Shown here: positions 49,989-58,839 of the stretch, in pieces
Numbering within the stretch: position 1 is the stretch's first letter
How the letters are laid out: every line of letters begins with the position of its first letter
Assembly (NCBI RefSeq): GCF_014649655.1
Contig: NZ_BMTL01000023.1
Location: 62,001-126,000 of the forward strand
Direction of reading: 5' to 3'
DNA from: Streptomyces humidus
GTDB taxonomy: Bacteria; Actinomycetota; Actinomycetes; Streptomycetales; Streptomycetaceae
Length of the DNA: 64,000 nt
Program-made: the position numbers and the translations under genes
The notes under the pieces: generated by a model
Told to the model about the DNA's origin: nothing
Seen by the model: only the letters and a program-made list of their open reading frames with translations
Database searches by the model: none

Positions 49989-50618
49989 TCAGTGCCCCCG
50001 GGCGATCCACTCCTCCAGGTGCGGCGCCTCGTCCCCGATGGTGGTCTCGTCCCCGTGTCCGGTCAGCACCCGCGTCCCGGGCGGGAGGGCGAGCAGCCGG
50101 TCCCTGATGGAGGTGATGATCGTCGGGAAGTGGGAGTAGGAGCGGCCGGTCGCGCCGGGGCCGCCCTGGAAGAGGGTGTCGCCGGTGAACAGCACTCCCA
50201 GTCCCTCGTCGTACAGGCACACCGCGCCGGGCGCGTGCCCGGGAGTGTGCAGGACGGTCAGGTCGGCGCCCGCGGCCTCGATGACCTGGCCGTCGACGAG
50301 GTGGGCGTCCGGTTCGCGGTCGGGGTGGGTGAGCCTCCACAGCGGGAGGTCGTCGGGGTGCAGCCAGATGGTCGCGCCCGTGAGGTCCGCGAGGGCGGGG
50401 GCGGCGCCGATGTGGTCGTTGTGGGCGTGGGTGCAGACGATGGCGGTCAGCCGCCGGTCGCCGACGGCCTCGGCGATGGCGGCGGCGTCGTGGGCGGCGT
50501 CGATGACGACGGCCTCGTGGTCGTCGCCGACGATCCACACGTTGTTGTCCACGTCCCAGGTGCCGCCGTCGAGGCTGAACTGGCCCGAGGTGACGAGTCG
50601 TTCGATACGCGCGGCCAT
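49989..50618 (-). CDS. Metallo-beta-lactamase-fold hydrolase coupled to mycothiol-dependent formaldehyde dehydrogenase
   Basis: A 209-residue glyoxalase-II-like hydrolase. The metal motif is THAHNDH (H64, H66, D68, H69), followed by a His in HTPGHAPGAVCLY, an Asp in FTGDTLFQGG and a His in TGHGDETTIG. The ATG shares its A with the TGA of the upstream gene, so translation is coupled. In actinomycetes this pair (MscR plus an MBL hydrolase) probably carries S-hydroxymethylmycothiol to formate, the hydrolase opening S-formylmycothiol; the hydrolase role is inferred from context. Confidence 0.85.
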   Translation of the reverse strand: MAARIERLVTSGQFSLDGGTWDVDNNVWIVGDDHEAVVIDAAHDAAAIAEAVGDRRLTAIVCTHAHNDHIGAAPALADLTGATIWLHPDDLPLWRLTHPDREPDAHLVDGQVIEAAGADLTVLHTPGHAPGAVCLYDEGLGVLFTGDTLFQGGPGATGRSYSHFPTIITSIRDRLLALPPGTRVLTGHGDETTIGDEAPHLEEWIARGH

Positions 50619-51703
50619 CACAGCACCACCACCGAACGCAGGACGTCCCCGTGGTGCATCCGCTCGAACGCCTTCTCCACCTCGTCCAGCCGGATCGTCT
50701 CGGTCACGAACGCGCCGAGATCCAGCCGCCCTTGCAGATGCAGGTCGATCAGCATCGGGAAGTCGCGGGAGGGCAGACAGTCGCCGTACCAGGAGGACTT
50801 CAGCGCGCCACCGCGTCCGAACACGTCCAGCAGGGGGAGTTCGAGTTTCATCTCCGGCGTGGGCACGCCGACGAGGACGACCGTGCCGGCGAGGTCGCGG
50901 GCGTAGAACGCCTGCCGGTACGTCTCCGGCCGGCCGACCGCCTCGATCACCACGTCCGCGCCGAACCCGCCGGTGAGTTCGCGGATCGCCTCGACCGCGT
51001 CCGTCGTCCTGGAGTTCACGGTGTGCGTGGCGCCCATGCCGCGCGCCGTGTCCAGCTTGCGGTCGTCGACGTCGACGGCGATGATCTTCGCCGCGCCGGC
51101 CAGCCTCGATCCCGCGATCGCCGCGTCGCCGACGCCGCCGCAGCCGATGACCGCGACCGAGTCACCGCGGCCGACGGCGCCGGTGTTGATCGCGGCGCCG
51201 ATGCCCGCCATGACCCCGCAGCCCAGCAGACCCGCCACCGCCGGCGACACCGACGCGTCGACCTTCGTGCACTGTCCGGCCGCGACCAGCGTCTTCTCCG
51301 CGAACGCGCCGATGCCCAGGGCCGGGGAGAGCTCGGTGCCGTCGGTGAGGGTCATCCGCTGCTCGGCGTTGTGGGTGTCGAAGCAATACCAGGGGCGCCC
51401 GCGCAGACAGGCACGGCACCGGCCGCACACGGCCCGCCAGTTCAGGATGACGAAGTCACCCGGCGCGACGTCCGCGACGCCCTCCCCGACCGACTCCACC
51501 ACGCCGGCCGCCTCGTGGCCGAGCAGGAACGGGAACTCGTCGTTGATGCCGCCCTGCTTGTAGTGCAGGTCGGTGTGGCAGACCCCGCAGGCCTGGATCT
51601 TCACCACTGCTTCGCCCGGGCCGGGGTCCGGGATCACGATCGTCTCCACGCGCACCGGCTCGTCTCGGCCCGGCGCGATCACTCCGCGCACTTCCTGCGG
51701 CAT
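50618..51703 (-). CDS. mscR: S-(hydroxymethyl)mycothiol dehydrogenase (mycothiol-dependent formaldehyde dehydrogenase)
   Basis: A 361-residue zinc alcohol dehydrogenase. The catalytic zinc ligands are C42 (ACGVCHTDLH) and H63-E64 (LLGHEAAG); the structural zinc ligands are C93, C96, C99 and C107 (CGRCRACLRGRPWYC). The Rossmann loop VIGCGGVGDAAIAGSRLAGA is near 185-204. GVCHTDLHYKQGGINDEFPF and NWRAVCGRC match actinobacterial MscR/AdhE2, which detoxifies formaldehyde with mycothiol, and length is as expected. Start ATG has GAAAGGGG upstream. It leads a two-gene operon with the MBL hydrolase. Confidence 0.9.
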   Translation of the reverse strand: MPQEVRGVIAPGRDEPVRVETIVIPDPGPGEAVVKIQACGVCHTDLHYKQGGINDEFPFLLGHEAAGVVESVGEGVADVAPGDFVILNWRAVCGRCRACLRGRPWYCFDTHNAEQRMTLTDGTELSPALGIGAFAEKTLVAAGQCTKVDASVSPAVAGLLGCGVMAGIGAAINTGAVGRGDSVAVIGCGGVGDAAIAGSRLAGAAKIIAVDVDDRKLDTARGMGATHTVNSRTTDAVEAIRELTGGFGADVVIEAVGRPETYRQAFYARDLAGTVVLVGVPTPEMKLELPLLDVFGRGGALKSSWYGDCLPSRDFPMLIDLHLQGRLDLGAFVTETIRLDEVEKAFERMHHGDVLRSVVVL

Positions 51704-51871
51704 TGCAGCCCCTTTCCTCGTCGGTCGTCCGTCCCGAGGCCGACCCTACGCGTGACTGATCGGTAAGGGCACGGGCGACGGGGCCGACCGGCGCCGCGAA
51801 CCCGTACCCGGGGCCACGCGCGGTGGCCGCCGTCGTAGCCTGGTGCTTCCGCCGAACCCCCGAGGAGCCTC

Positions 51872-53626
51872 GTGACCATCGCCCCGACCGCCGGCGACCG
51901 GCCCCCGTGGCGGCTGCTGCTCGACTACGTGCGACCGCACCGCGGGGCCCTGCTCACCGGCGCCGTCCTGTCGCTCGTGACCGGCGCCACCGGGCTGCTG
52001 CTGCCGCTCGTGGCAAGGGAGTTGATCGACGACCTGGGCCATGACCGGGAGATCACGGGTGCGTTGCTCGCCCTGACGGCACTGGTCGTCGCCAACTCGG
52101 CGGTGGGAGCCCTGGGTTCGTACGTGCTGCGGCGGACGGCCGAGTCGGTGGTGCTCGGTGCGCGGCGGGCGCTGTCGTCGTATCTGCTGCGGCTGCGGAT
52201 CACGGCGGTCGACCGCAGCGAGCCCGGTGATCTGATGGCCCGCATCACCTCCGACACTACCCTGCTGCGCGAGGTCACCACGGACTCCCTGGTGGGCCTC
52301 GGCACCGGCGGGCTGACGCTGGCCGCCACGGTCGTGATGATGGGCCTGGTCGATCCGGTGCTGCTCGGGGTCACGCTGGCCGTGATCCTGTGCGCGGGAA
52401 CGGTCCTCGGGGTGATCGTGCCGCGCATCAACCGGGCGAGCCGGCGTGCGCAGGACGCCGTGGGGGTGATGGGGGCCTCGCTGGAGCGGGTGCTGGGCGC
52501 GTTGCGCACGGTGAAGGCGTCGGGCGCCGAGGAGCGTGAGGAGGCGACGCTGCACGCGGCCGCCGAGGAGTCCTGGCGGCAGAGCGTGCGGGCCGCCAAG
52601 TGGTCGGCCGCGGCCGGGAACACGGCGGGGCTGGCGATGCAGACGGCGTTCATCACCGTCCTCGCGGTCGGCGGGGCGCGGGTGGCGACCGGTGCGATCC
52701 AGATAGGCACGCTGGTGGCGTTCCTGCTGTACGTGTTCTATCTGATGTCGCCGATCCAGCAGGTGGTGGGGGCCGTGACCCAGTACCAGACCGGTTCCGC
52801 GGCCCTGAGCCGCATCCAGGAGGCGCTGGGGCTGCCCGCCGAGCCGGTGTCCCGGCCCGCGACGCTCCCCGCGCCCGCCGCCGCACCGGCCTCGCTGGCC
52901 TTCTCCGACGTCCGTTTCCGGTACGCCGACGACCTGCCCCCCGTCCACCACGGCGTGACGTTCGCCGTGCCGGCCCGGGGCATGACCGCGTTCGTCGGGC
53001 CGTCGGGCGCCGGCAAGACCACGGTGTTCTCGCTCATCGAGCGGTTCTACGATCCCGAGTCCGGCACCATCGCCCTGGACGGCCGCGAACTCGCCGACTG
53101 GGACCTGTCGGAACTGCGCTCCTCCATCGGCTATGTGGAGCAGGACGCGCCCGTCCTGTCGGGCTCGCTCCGCGACAACCTGTTGCTGGGGAACGCCGAG
53201 GCGGACGACGACGCCGTGCGGGGCGTGCTGAAGACGACCCGGCTCGACGACCTCGTCGCCGGGCTGCCCCAGGGGCTGGAGACGCTGGTGGGGCACCGCG
53301 GGACCAAGCTGTCCGGCGGTGAACGGCAGCGGGTGGCGATCGCCCGCGCTCTGCTGCGCCGCCCTCGGCTGCTGTTGCTGGACGAGGCGACCTCCCAGCT
53401 GGACGCGGTGAACGAGGCGGCGCTGCGCGACACGGTCGCCGACGTCGCCCGTACGACGACCGTTCTGGTGGTGGCCCACCGCCTGTCGACCGTCACGATG
53501 GCCGACCGGATCGTCGTCATGGACGCGGGCCGGGTCCGCGCGGTGGGCACGCACCGCGAACTCGTGGCAGCCGACCCGCTCTACGCGGAACTCGCGGCGA
53601 CCCAGTTCCTCGCGACGGTCGACTGA
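51872..53626 (+). CDS. ABC transporter, fused permease and ATPase (exporter type)
   Basis: A 584-residue half-transporter. Six membrane helices (about 20-310, for example LLTGAVLSLVTGATGLLLPLV) precede the nucleotide-binding domain: Walker A FVGPSGAGKTTVFSL near 373-387, Q-loop YVEQDAPVLSGSLRDN near 423-438, signature LSGGERQRVAIARALL near 479-494, Walker B LLLLDEATSQLD and H-loop VVAHRLSTV. It should act as a homodimer exporter for lipids, peptides or drugs. The GTG at 51872 has GAGGAG upstream. It stands alone and is divergent from the formaldehyde operon. Confidence 0.9.
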   Translation: MTIAPTAGDRPPWRLLLDYVRPHRGALLTGAVLSLVTGATGLLLPLVARELIDDLGHDREITGALLALTALVVANSAVGALGSYVLRRTAESVVLGARRALSSYLLRLRITAVDRSEPGDLMARITSDTTLLREVTTDSLVGLGTGGLTLAATVVMMGLVDPVLLGVTLAVILCAGTVLGVIVPRINRASRRAQDAVGVMGASLERVLGALRTVKASGAEEREEATLHAAAEESWRQSVRAAKWSAAAGNTAGLAMQTAFITVLAVGGARVATGAIQIGTLVAFLLYVFYLMSPIQQVVGAVTQYQTGSAALSRIQEALGLPAEPVSRPATLPAPAAAPASLAFSDVRFRYADDLPPVHHGVTFAVPARGMTAFVGPSGAGKTTVFSLIERFYDPESGTIALDGRELADWDLSELRSSIGYVEQDAPVLSGSLRDNLLLGNAEADDDAVRGVLKTTRLDDLVAGLPQGLETLVGHRGTKLSGGERQRVAIARALLRRPRLLLLDEATSQLDAVNEAALRDTVADVARTTTVLVVAHRLSTVTMADRIVVMDAGRVRAVGTHRELVAADPLYAELAATQFLATVD

Positions 53627-53802
53627 ACCTGCCGGGCGGGTGCGCCCGGGAACGCGAGGAGACGCGCGGGAGCACGCGCCCGGCCGAGGGGTGGAGGGAC
53701 CCGGCCCGGCTTGCCGAGCCCGGCAGGCGGGAGGAGCCTCGAAGGTGAGGGGTCGGCGGCCCGCCCTTCCACCCGGGGCCACGGCCCTCGGAGGAGGTCA
53801 CC

Positions 53803-54168
53803 ATGGGCACCGCGGCAGGCTCCGCCTTCGACACCGAGACCCTGCGCAGGGGCATCGAAGGACGGACCCCGACGGCACTGCTGTCGCTCTACGCCGACGA
53901 CGCGGAACTGCGCGTCGTCGACCACCAGGCACAACCCAGCCACCCCAGGACGCTGCACGGCCGGGACGAGATCGCCCGGATGCTCGACGACGTCTACAGC
54001 AGGGACATGACCCACAAGCTGGAGGAGTGCGTCATCCAGGGCGACCGCGCCGCCTACAGCGAGTCCTGCCGGTACCCGGACGGGGTGCGCGTGCTGTCCG
54101 AGTCGATGATCACGCTGCGGGACGGCAAGATCGTCGAGCAGACGATGATCCAGGCATGGGACGAGTAG
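53803..54168 (+). CDS. NTF2-like/SnoaL-fold small protein
   Basis: A 121-residue protein of the cone-shaped NTF2-like fold. The pattern TPTALLSLYADDAELRVVDH, HGRDEIARMLDDVYSRDM and SESMITLRDGKIVEQTMIQAWDE is typical of SnoaL-like proteins with ketosteroid-isomerase relatives. GGAGGAGG lies nine bases before the ATG. It follows the ABC exporter by 176 bases. Whether it is an enzyme or a binding protein cannot be read. Confidence 0.82.
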   Translation: MGTAAGSAFDTETLRRGIEGRTPTALLSLYADDAELRVVDHQAQPSHPRTLHGRDEIARMLDDVYSRDMTHKLEECVIQGDRAAYSESCRYPDGVRVLSESMITLRDGKIVEQTMIQAWDE

Positions 54169-54373
54169 GGAGGAGGACCGCCAGGGTCCAGGTCACCTCC
54201 CGGCTGACCTGGACCTTCTCGGCTACGACACGGCTGGGACGGTCGCGCGCGGCGACCCGCTCCCGGCTGCCCGCGCCGGCTTCGTCGGCAGGCCGACGCG
54301 TCGGCCTGGTCCTGCTGCGGACCGCGCTGCGAGCGGCGCGCCCCCGTCCCGCTCTCCCGTCCTCACGCGCCCG

Positions 54374-54427
54374 CACCGGCAGCACCGGCAGCACCGGCAG
54401 CACCGGCAGCACCGGCAGCACCGGCAC
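54374..54427. repeat. Tandem 9-bp CACCGGCAG repeat (5 units plus partial)
   Basis: Units lie at 54374, 54383, 54392, 54401 and 54410, with a partial sixth ending at 54427. On the plus strand a frame through it reads Gly-Ser-Thr repeats, but no gene around it is convincing. Confidence 0.9.
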
Positions 54428-54704
54428 CGTGCGATCGCGCCGCGTCCGCCGCCGTTGAGCGGCGCCCCGGCCCCCGGGGGACCTCGGTATCGGCCCGGGC
54501 CGGGGCGGCGGAGAACGGCGGGGCCGGCGACGGGTGCGACGGGCCTGCCCCGGTGGAGACGGGCCGCCGCGCCAGGTCGGTGCGTGCCGAAGCCAGGGCC
54601 GTCGGAGGGTGAAGTCAGCAGCTGCGACAGACCTGCCGGAACGACCCGCGGGACCCCGTTCCCGGATCCCGCCGGAGGTCCCGGGGCTCCGTCGCTCCGG
54701 TCGG

Positions 54705-54736
54705 CCTGACCTGACCTGGCCTGACCTGACCTGACC
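54705..54736. repeat. CCTGA pentanucleotide tandem run
   Basis: CCTGA recurs six times, with one CCTGG interruption at 54715-54719, in non-coding DNA. Confidence 0.75.
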
Positions 54737-55175
54737 GAAGGAAGCACCGGGGTGCCGCCCAGGACTTGTCCGGCCTGCCTGGACGAACGGCTCAAGGGCG
54801 CGGCGGGCCGACCCGTTCTGGTGCCCGGGACCATCGCCGTGGACCGGGCGGGGCAGGTTCGTCTGTCCTGGCCGGCGACCTGCGCCCCTGACGCCGGCCC
54901 CCGACCCGGAGTGTGGTCCGCCGCGTGCGACAGCCCGGCGGACCACACCGCCGTCCCCGCGCGAGTCGTGTTCCGGGCGACCGTCGTGCAGTCGGCCGGA
55001 CAGGCCACCACGAGACCACCGTCAGCCTGATCGGCGACGGTGTGTTCCGGCTGCTTGAGTCTGCGGCCGGACCATCCGGCCGCAGGCCCGGGTCGCGTCC
55101 ACCGCTGTGACGATCCGGTTCCCGGCCTCGGCCGGACCTCCGGCGACTCCTTCGAGGACCGCCCGCACAGGACCG

Positions 55176-55226
55176 TTGACAAGGAAGCCTGTCCACCTCA
55201 TAGTCTCCCTATCGATCGATAGGGAG
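55176..55226 (+). promoter_or_regulatory. Promoter with perfect 22-bp palindromic operator
   Basis: TTGACA (55176-55181) and CATAGT (55199-55204, 17-base spacing) form a strong promoter. Right after it, 55205-55226 is a perfect palindrome with arms CTCCCTATCGA / TCGATAGGGAG, ending seven bases before the ATG of the permease gene. The position between -10 and start codon is ideal for a TetR repressor; the TetR at 58022 is the obvious candidate. Confidence 0.8.
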
Positions 55227-55233
55227 TGGGTCA

Positions 55234-56700
55234 ATGACAGAACACGCGGGCCAGAACGACACCCGGCTGGAGGAGCTCGGTTACCGCCAGCAGCTGCGCC
55301 GGGGACTGGGCATCTGGTCCACCTTCTCCGTCGGCGTGACGACCGTCGCGCCCGTCGTCGGGCTCTACGCGATCTTTTCGCTCGGCTCTTTGCTGAGCGG
55401 TCCCGCATGGCTGTGGATGCTGCTCGCCAGCCTCGCCGCGCAGTTGCTCGTGGCCGTCGTGTACGCGGAACTGGCTTCGGAGTTTCCGGTGGCCGGCGGG
55501 CCGTACCAGTGGGTGCGGCGACTGATCGGGCCGCGTGCGGCCTGGTTCACCGGCGTCGTCTACATCTCGGCGGTGACCGCCGCGCTCACCACGGTGGCAT
55601 ATCTCGCTGCGCCCTGGGTGGGTCTGCTGTTCACCGGCAGCGAGCCGCACGGAATGACCCGCTACCTCATCTCGGCCGGCCTGCTGGTCCTCGCTCTGGC
55701 CCTCAACGGGTCAGGCGTGAAGATCATGCGTGTCGTCGTGATCGCGGGCCTCGGAGCGGAGATCGTCGGTTCCATCGTCGTCGGGCTGGTCCTGCTGCTC
55801 TTCTTCCGGGTGCACGACTTCTCCGTGCTGTTCGAGACGTTCGGGGCCCCGGCATCCTCGGGCAACTCCACCGGCGGGGCGCTCCTGGCCACGCTCGCCG
55901 TCTGCGGATGGGCCTTCGTCGGCTTCGACTCCAGTGCCTCGGTCGCCGAGGAGACCAAGGGCGCCGACGCAAACGTACCGCGCGCGATCGTCAGGGCCAC
56001 CGCGGTCGTGGGCGGCGCGGTGGTGCTGGTCGCCGTCGCGGTCATGCTCGCCACCCGGGATCTGGCGGCCGTCGTGCACGGCGAGGTGGCCGACCCCGTC
56101 ACACCGACGGTCATCGGCTCGTTCGGATCCTGGTCGGAGAAGCCGTTCCTCGCCGTCATCGTGGTGACGTTCCTCGCGTGTCTGGTCTCGATGCAGGCCT
56201 ATCTGGGCCGTGTCTCCTTCGGCCTGGCCCGGGACGGCATGCTGCCCGCGTCGAAGAAGCTCGCCTCGGTCACCGGCCGTGGCCGCGTGCCGCTGGCAGC
56301 GATGGCGGCCACCAGCGCCGCCGCCGCGGCCGGGCTGCTGCTCGGCCTGAACGACGGCGCGATCGGCACCATGATCACTTTCGGTACGGGCGGGCTGTAC
56401 ATCACCTTCCTCCTCGTCGTCACCGCGGCACTGTTCGCCCGGCTCACCGGGCGCTGGCTCCCCGGGGGAACCCTGCAACTCGGCCGCAAAGGCGTGGTCG
56501 TCAATGCGCTGGCGTTCTGCTGGCTCGCGTTCGAGACCGTCAACATCGCCTGGCCTCGCACGATCCTCGCCCCACCCGGCGCACCGGCCTGGCAGGTCTG
56601 GGCGGTCGTCTGGGTCTTCGCGGCTCTCGCCGGCCTCGCGGGCCTCTATCTGGCGGTCGTCCGCCCGCACCTCGGCGCGGAGACAGGAAGGGCATCGTGA
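55234..56700 (+). CDS. APC-family amino acid permease
   Basis: A 488-residue transporter with about 12 helices. The substrate loop follows SVGVTTVAPVVGLYAIFSLG in helix 1; VVYAELASEFPVAGGPYQWV (about 75-94) is the APC signature; AFVGFDSSASVAEETKGADAN lies in helix 6. Helical patterns near RVSFGLARDGMLPAS support the GABA/choline-permease branch. It leads the operon APC permease / small membrane protein / nitrilase / TetR, so an amino acid, amine or nitrile-related compound is the likely cargo. GGGAGTGG is close to the ATG; part of the operator forms the ribosome-binding site. Confidence 0.88.
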   Translation: MTEHAGQNDTRLEELGYRQQLRRGLGIWSTFSVGVTTVAPVVGLYAIFSLGSLLSGPAWLWMLLASLAAQLLVAVVYAELASEFPVAGGPYQWVRRLIGPRAAWFTGVVYISAVTAALTTVAYLAAPWVGLLFTGSEPHGMTRYLISAGLLVLALALNGSGVKIMRVVVIAGLGAEIVGSIVVGLVLLLFFRVHDFSVLFETFGAPASSGNSTGGALLATLAVCGWAFVGFDSSASVAEETKGADANVPRAIVRATAVVGGAVVLVAVAVMLATRDLAAVVHGEVADPVTPTVIGSFGSWSEKPFLAVIVVTFLACLVSMQAYLGRVSFGLARDGMLPASKKLASVTGRGRVPLAAMAATSAAAAAGLLLGLNDGAIGTMITFGTGGLYITFLLVVTAALFARLTGRWLPGGTLQLGRKGVVVNALAFCWLAFETVNIAWPRTILAPPGAPAWQVWAVVWVFAALAGLAGLYLAVVRPHLGAETGRAS

Positions 56701-57083
56701 AGGACATCGGCGTCCTCGGGGCAGGCGGCCTGATCCTGCTCGTCATCGGCGGCTGGTCGGGGCTCCTCCTCTATGTCTCGCTGGGCAAGCCGAAGGGCTG
56801 GGCCCGTATCAAGGAGTGGCAGCGGCTGCGGCAAGGCCATGTCGACGCTCTGATCATCGGCGCCGTGCTCATATCCGCCGACGCGCTGATCACCGCCGGG
56901 CCCGTCACCTCCGCCGCGCTGCTGGTGTCCGGCTACTACACGGCGATCTCCACCGGTGCACTCGCCTGGTGGCCGGACTTCCCCCAGCGCAACCGCTGGG
57001 TCTCACGCCTCGATGTCAGTTGCCTCACCGCTTTCGCCGCCGCCTGGACCTGGGTAGCGGTGTGCGCCATCGCCGGCTGGTAA
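56697..57083 (+). CDS. Small membrane protein of the nitrilase operon
   Basis: A 128-residue protein with four hydrophobic segments (about 5-28, 48-66, 72-90 and 105-125). It starts at a GTG overlapping the permease stop by four bases, so it is translationally coupled. GVLGAGGLILLVIGGWSGLL opens the protein, and WWPDFPQRNRWVSRLDVSCL connects the last helices. I know no named family; the tight coupling suggests an accessory subunit or partner of the permease. Confidence 0.7.
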   Translation: MKDIGVLGAGGLILLVIGGWSGLLLYVSLGKPKGWARIKEWQRLRQGHVDALIIGAVLISADALITAGPVTSAALLVSGYYTAISTGALAWWPDFPQRNRWVSRLDVSCLTAFAAAWTWVAVCAIAGW

Positions 57084-57096
57084 GGAGCCACTTCCC

Positions 57097-58017
57097 ATGA
57101 CCCGTATCTGTGTCGTCCAGAAGCCCCCGCACCTCCTCGACCTCGACGCCGGCACCGAGGCAGCCGTAGGGCACATCGCCGAAGCGGCGGCGCTCGGCGC
57201 GGACCTGGCCGTCTTCCCGGAAACCTGGCTCGGCGGCTACCCGGCCTGGGTGTTCGGGCTCGCGGGCTGGAACGACGCCGAGGCCCGCCACTGGTTCCAG
57301 CGGCTGGTCACCGCCAGTGCCACCGCCGACGGCGACCACATGCGGGCCCTGCGCCAGGCCGCAGCCACCCACGGCGTCAACGTGGTCATCGGCTTCAACG
57401 AACGCAGCGGACCCCACTCGGCCACCCTGTACAACAGCGCCGCCACCATCAGCTCCGGCGGAGAACTCCTGGGCGTGCACCGCAAGCTGCTCCCCACCCA
57501 CACCGAACGCCTGGTGTGGACCCCGGGCGACGCCCACGGCCTGCGCGCGTACGACACCTCGGCCGGCCGGGTCGGCAGTCTGGTCTGCTGGGAGCACTGG
57601 CACCCCATTGCCCGGCACGCGCTGCATCACAGCGACGAGCAGATCCATGTGGCCCTCTGGCCCGACATGCCCGAAGCCCACCGGCTGGCATCCCGCTCGT
57701 ACGCCTTCGAGGGCCGCTGTTTCGTGGTCAGCGCAGCGACCTGGCTGCCGGTGACCGACGTTCCGCAGGAGATCAGGGCAGCGTACGCCCTCGGGGTCGG
57801 CGCGGACGCCGACAGTGAGGCGTTCTTCCCCGGCGGTTCAGGCGTGGTGGGCCCCGACGGTGAATGGCGTACCGAGCCGGTCCTCGGCCCGGCCATGGTC
57901 GTGGCGGACATCGACCTCACGGACACCGTCGCCTACAAGCACGACCTCGATGTCACCGGTCACTACGACCGGCCCGACCTGCTCCGGTGGTCGGTCCAGG
58001 ACGCGCGGATACGCTGA
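57097..58017 (+). CDS. Nitrilase-superfamily carbon-nitrogen hydrolase
   Basis: A 306-residue enzyme of the Glu-Lys-Cys type. E42 in VFPETWLGGYPAWV, K130 in GVHRKLLPTHTER and C164 in GSLVCWEHWHP are the catalytic residues, and the CWE/HWHP surroundings are those of true nitrilases (branch 1) rather than amidases. It would convert an organic nitrile to acid and ammonia. AAGGAG lies nine bases before the ATG. Neighbouring permease and TetR genes suggest a dedicated catabolic or detoxifying route; the substrate is unknown. Confidence 0.88.
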   Translation: MTRICVVQKPPHLLDLDAGTEAAVGHIAEAAALGADLAVFPETWLGGYPAWVFGLAGWNDAEARHWFQRLVTASATADGDHMRALRQAAATHGVNVVIGFNERSGPHSATLYNSAATISSGGELLGVHRKLLPTHTERLVWTPGDAHGLRAYDTSAGRVGSLVCWEHWHPIARHALHHSDEQIHVALWPDMPEAHRLASRSYAFEGRCFVVSAATWLPVTDVPQEIRAAYALGVGADADSEAFFPGGSGVVGPDGEWRTEPVLGPAMVVADIDLTDTVAYKHDLDVTGHYDRPDLLRWSVQDARIR

Positions 58018-58021
58018 GCGA

Positions 58022-58657
58022 ATGTCCCGTACCGACAAGATCACCAACAGCACGCGCCAACGCATCCTCGCGGAGGCCGCGTTGTTGTTCCGCCGCCACG
58101 GCTACCGTGGTACCTCCACCCGTCAGATCGCCGAGGCGGTGGGCATCAAACAGCCCTCCCTGTTCCACCACTTCCCGAACAAGCAGGCGATCCTGGAGGA
58201 GTTGCTGGCGATCAGCCTCGACGACTCCCTCGCCCGGGCCCAGCGCGCGGCGAGCGCGTCGGGCCCGGTGGCGCGGCGGCTGTACGACTACGTTCTCTGG
58301 GACCTCGCCACCCTGCACCGGCTGCCCTTCGCGCTGTCCGGGATCTACGCCCACGACGTGCTCCAGGATCCTGCCCTGGCCCCCTGGAGCACCAAGCTCG
58401 AAGCGCTCTACGCCAACCTGCGCAGCCTGATCGACCAGGGGGTCCGCAGCGGGGAGTTCCGCCCCATGAGCCCCGGTCTCGGCCAGGCCATGGTGGCCGG
58501 AGTGACCCTCTCCCACATCGACTACGCCGCCGAGCACACCGGCGGTGACCCCGACGAACTGGCCTTGGCAGGAGCCGCGTTCATCCTCGGCGGACTGCTG
58601 CGTGACCCGGAATCGCTGGACCGCCTGGTGAAGAGCCATGATCGACCAAGCTCATGA
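58022..58657 (+). CDS. TetR-family regulator of the nitrilase operon
   Basis: A 211-residue regulator. The HTH is at about 10-56 (RQRILAEAALLFRRHGYRGT, TRQIAEAVGIKQPSLFHHFP); the rest is a helical ligand domain ending in AFILGGLLRDPESLDRLV. The ATG lies four bases after the nitrilase stop. As the last gene of the operon it would be made only when the operon is on, giving feedback; the perfect palindrome at 55205-55226 is its probable operator. Confidence 0.88.
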   Translation: MSRTDKITNSTRQRILAEAALLFRRHGYRGTSTRQIAEAVGIKQPSLFHHFPNKQAILEELLAISLDDSLARAQRAASASGPVARRLYDYVLWDLATLHRLPFALSGIYAHDVLQDPALAPWSTKLEALYANLRSLIDQGVRSGEFRPMSPGLGQAMVAGVTLSHIDYAAEHTGGDPDELALAGAAFILGGLLRDPESLDRLVKSHDRPSS

Positions 58658-58699
58658 TGCCCCGGCTCTGTCGGACCACGCGGCTCTGACAGGGCAGCC

Positions 58700-58730
58700 G
58701 GGCTTCTTCCCGCCCCCACGGAAGAACCCC
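58700..58730 (+). terminator. Hairpin after the nitrilase operon
   Basis: GGGCTTCTTCC (58700-58710) and GGAAGAACCCC (58720-58730) pair with one C-C mismatch around a 9-base loop, 43 bases after the TetR stop. Confidence 0.6.
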
Positions 58731-58839
58731 TGACGTTCACCCCAGAGAACCTCGTCGCGACCGCCGCCGCGCGGCCGAAGCCCCGGCACACTCCCGCCAC
58801 CCGGCGAATGACCAGGTCAGACAGCGAATGCCGGCTGGA

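Larger units (their letters stand above)
54169..55175. other. About 1 kb without a supported gene, with simple repeats
   Basis: No frame has start, bias and a recognisable product. The region holds five tandem CACCGGCAG units (54374-54418 plus a partial sixth), a (CCTGA)n-like run (54705-54736) and otherwise random-looking GC-rich DNA. The right end leads into the promoter of the APC/nitrilase operon. Confidence 0.6.
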
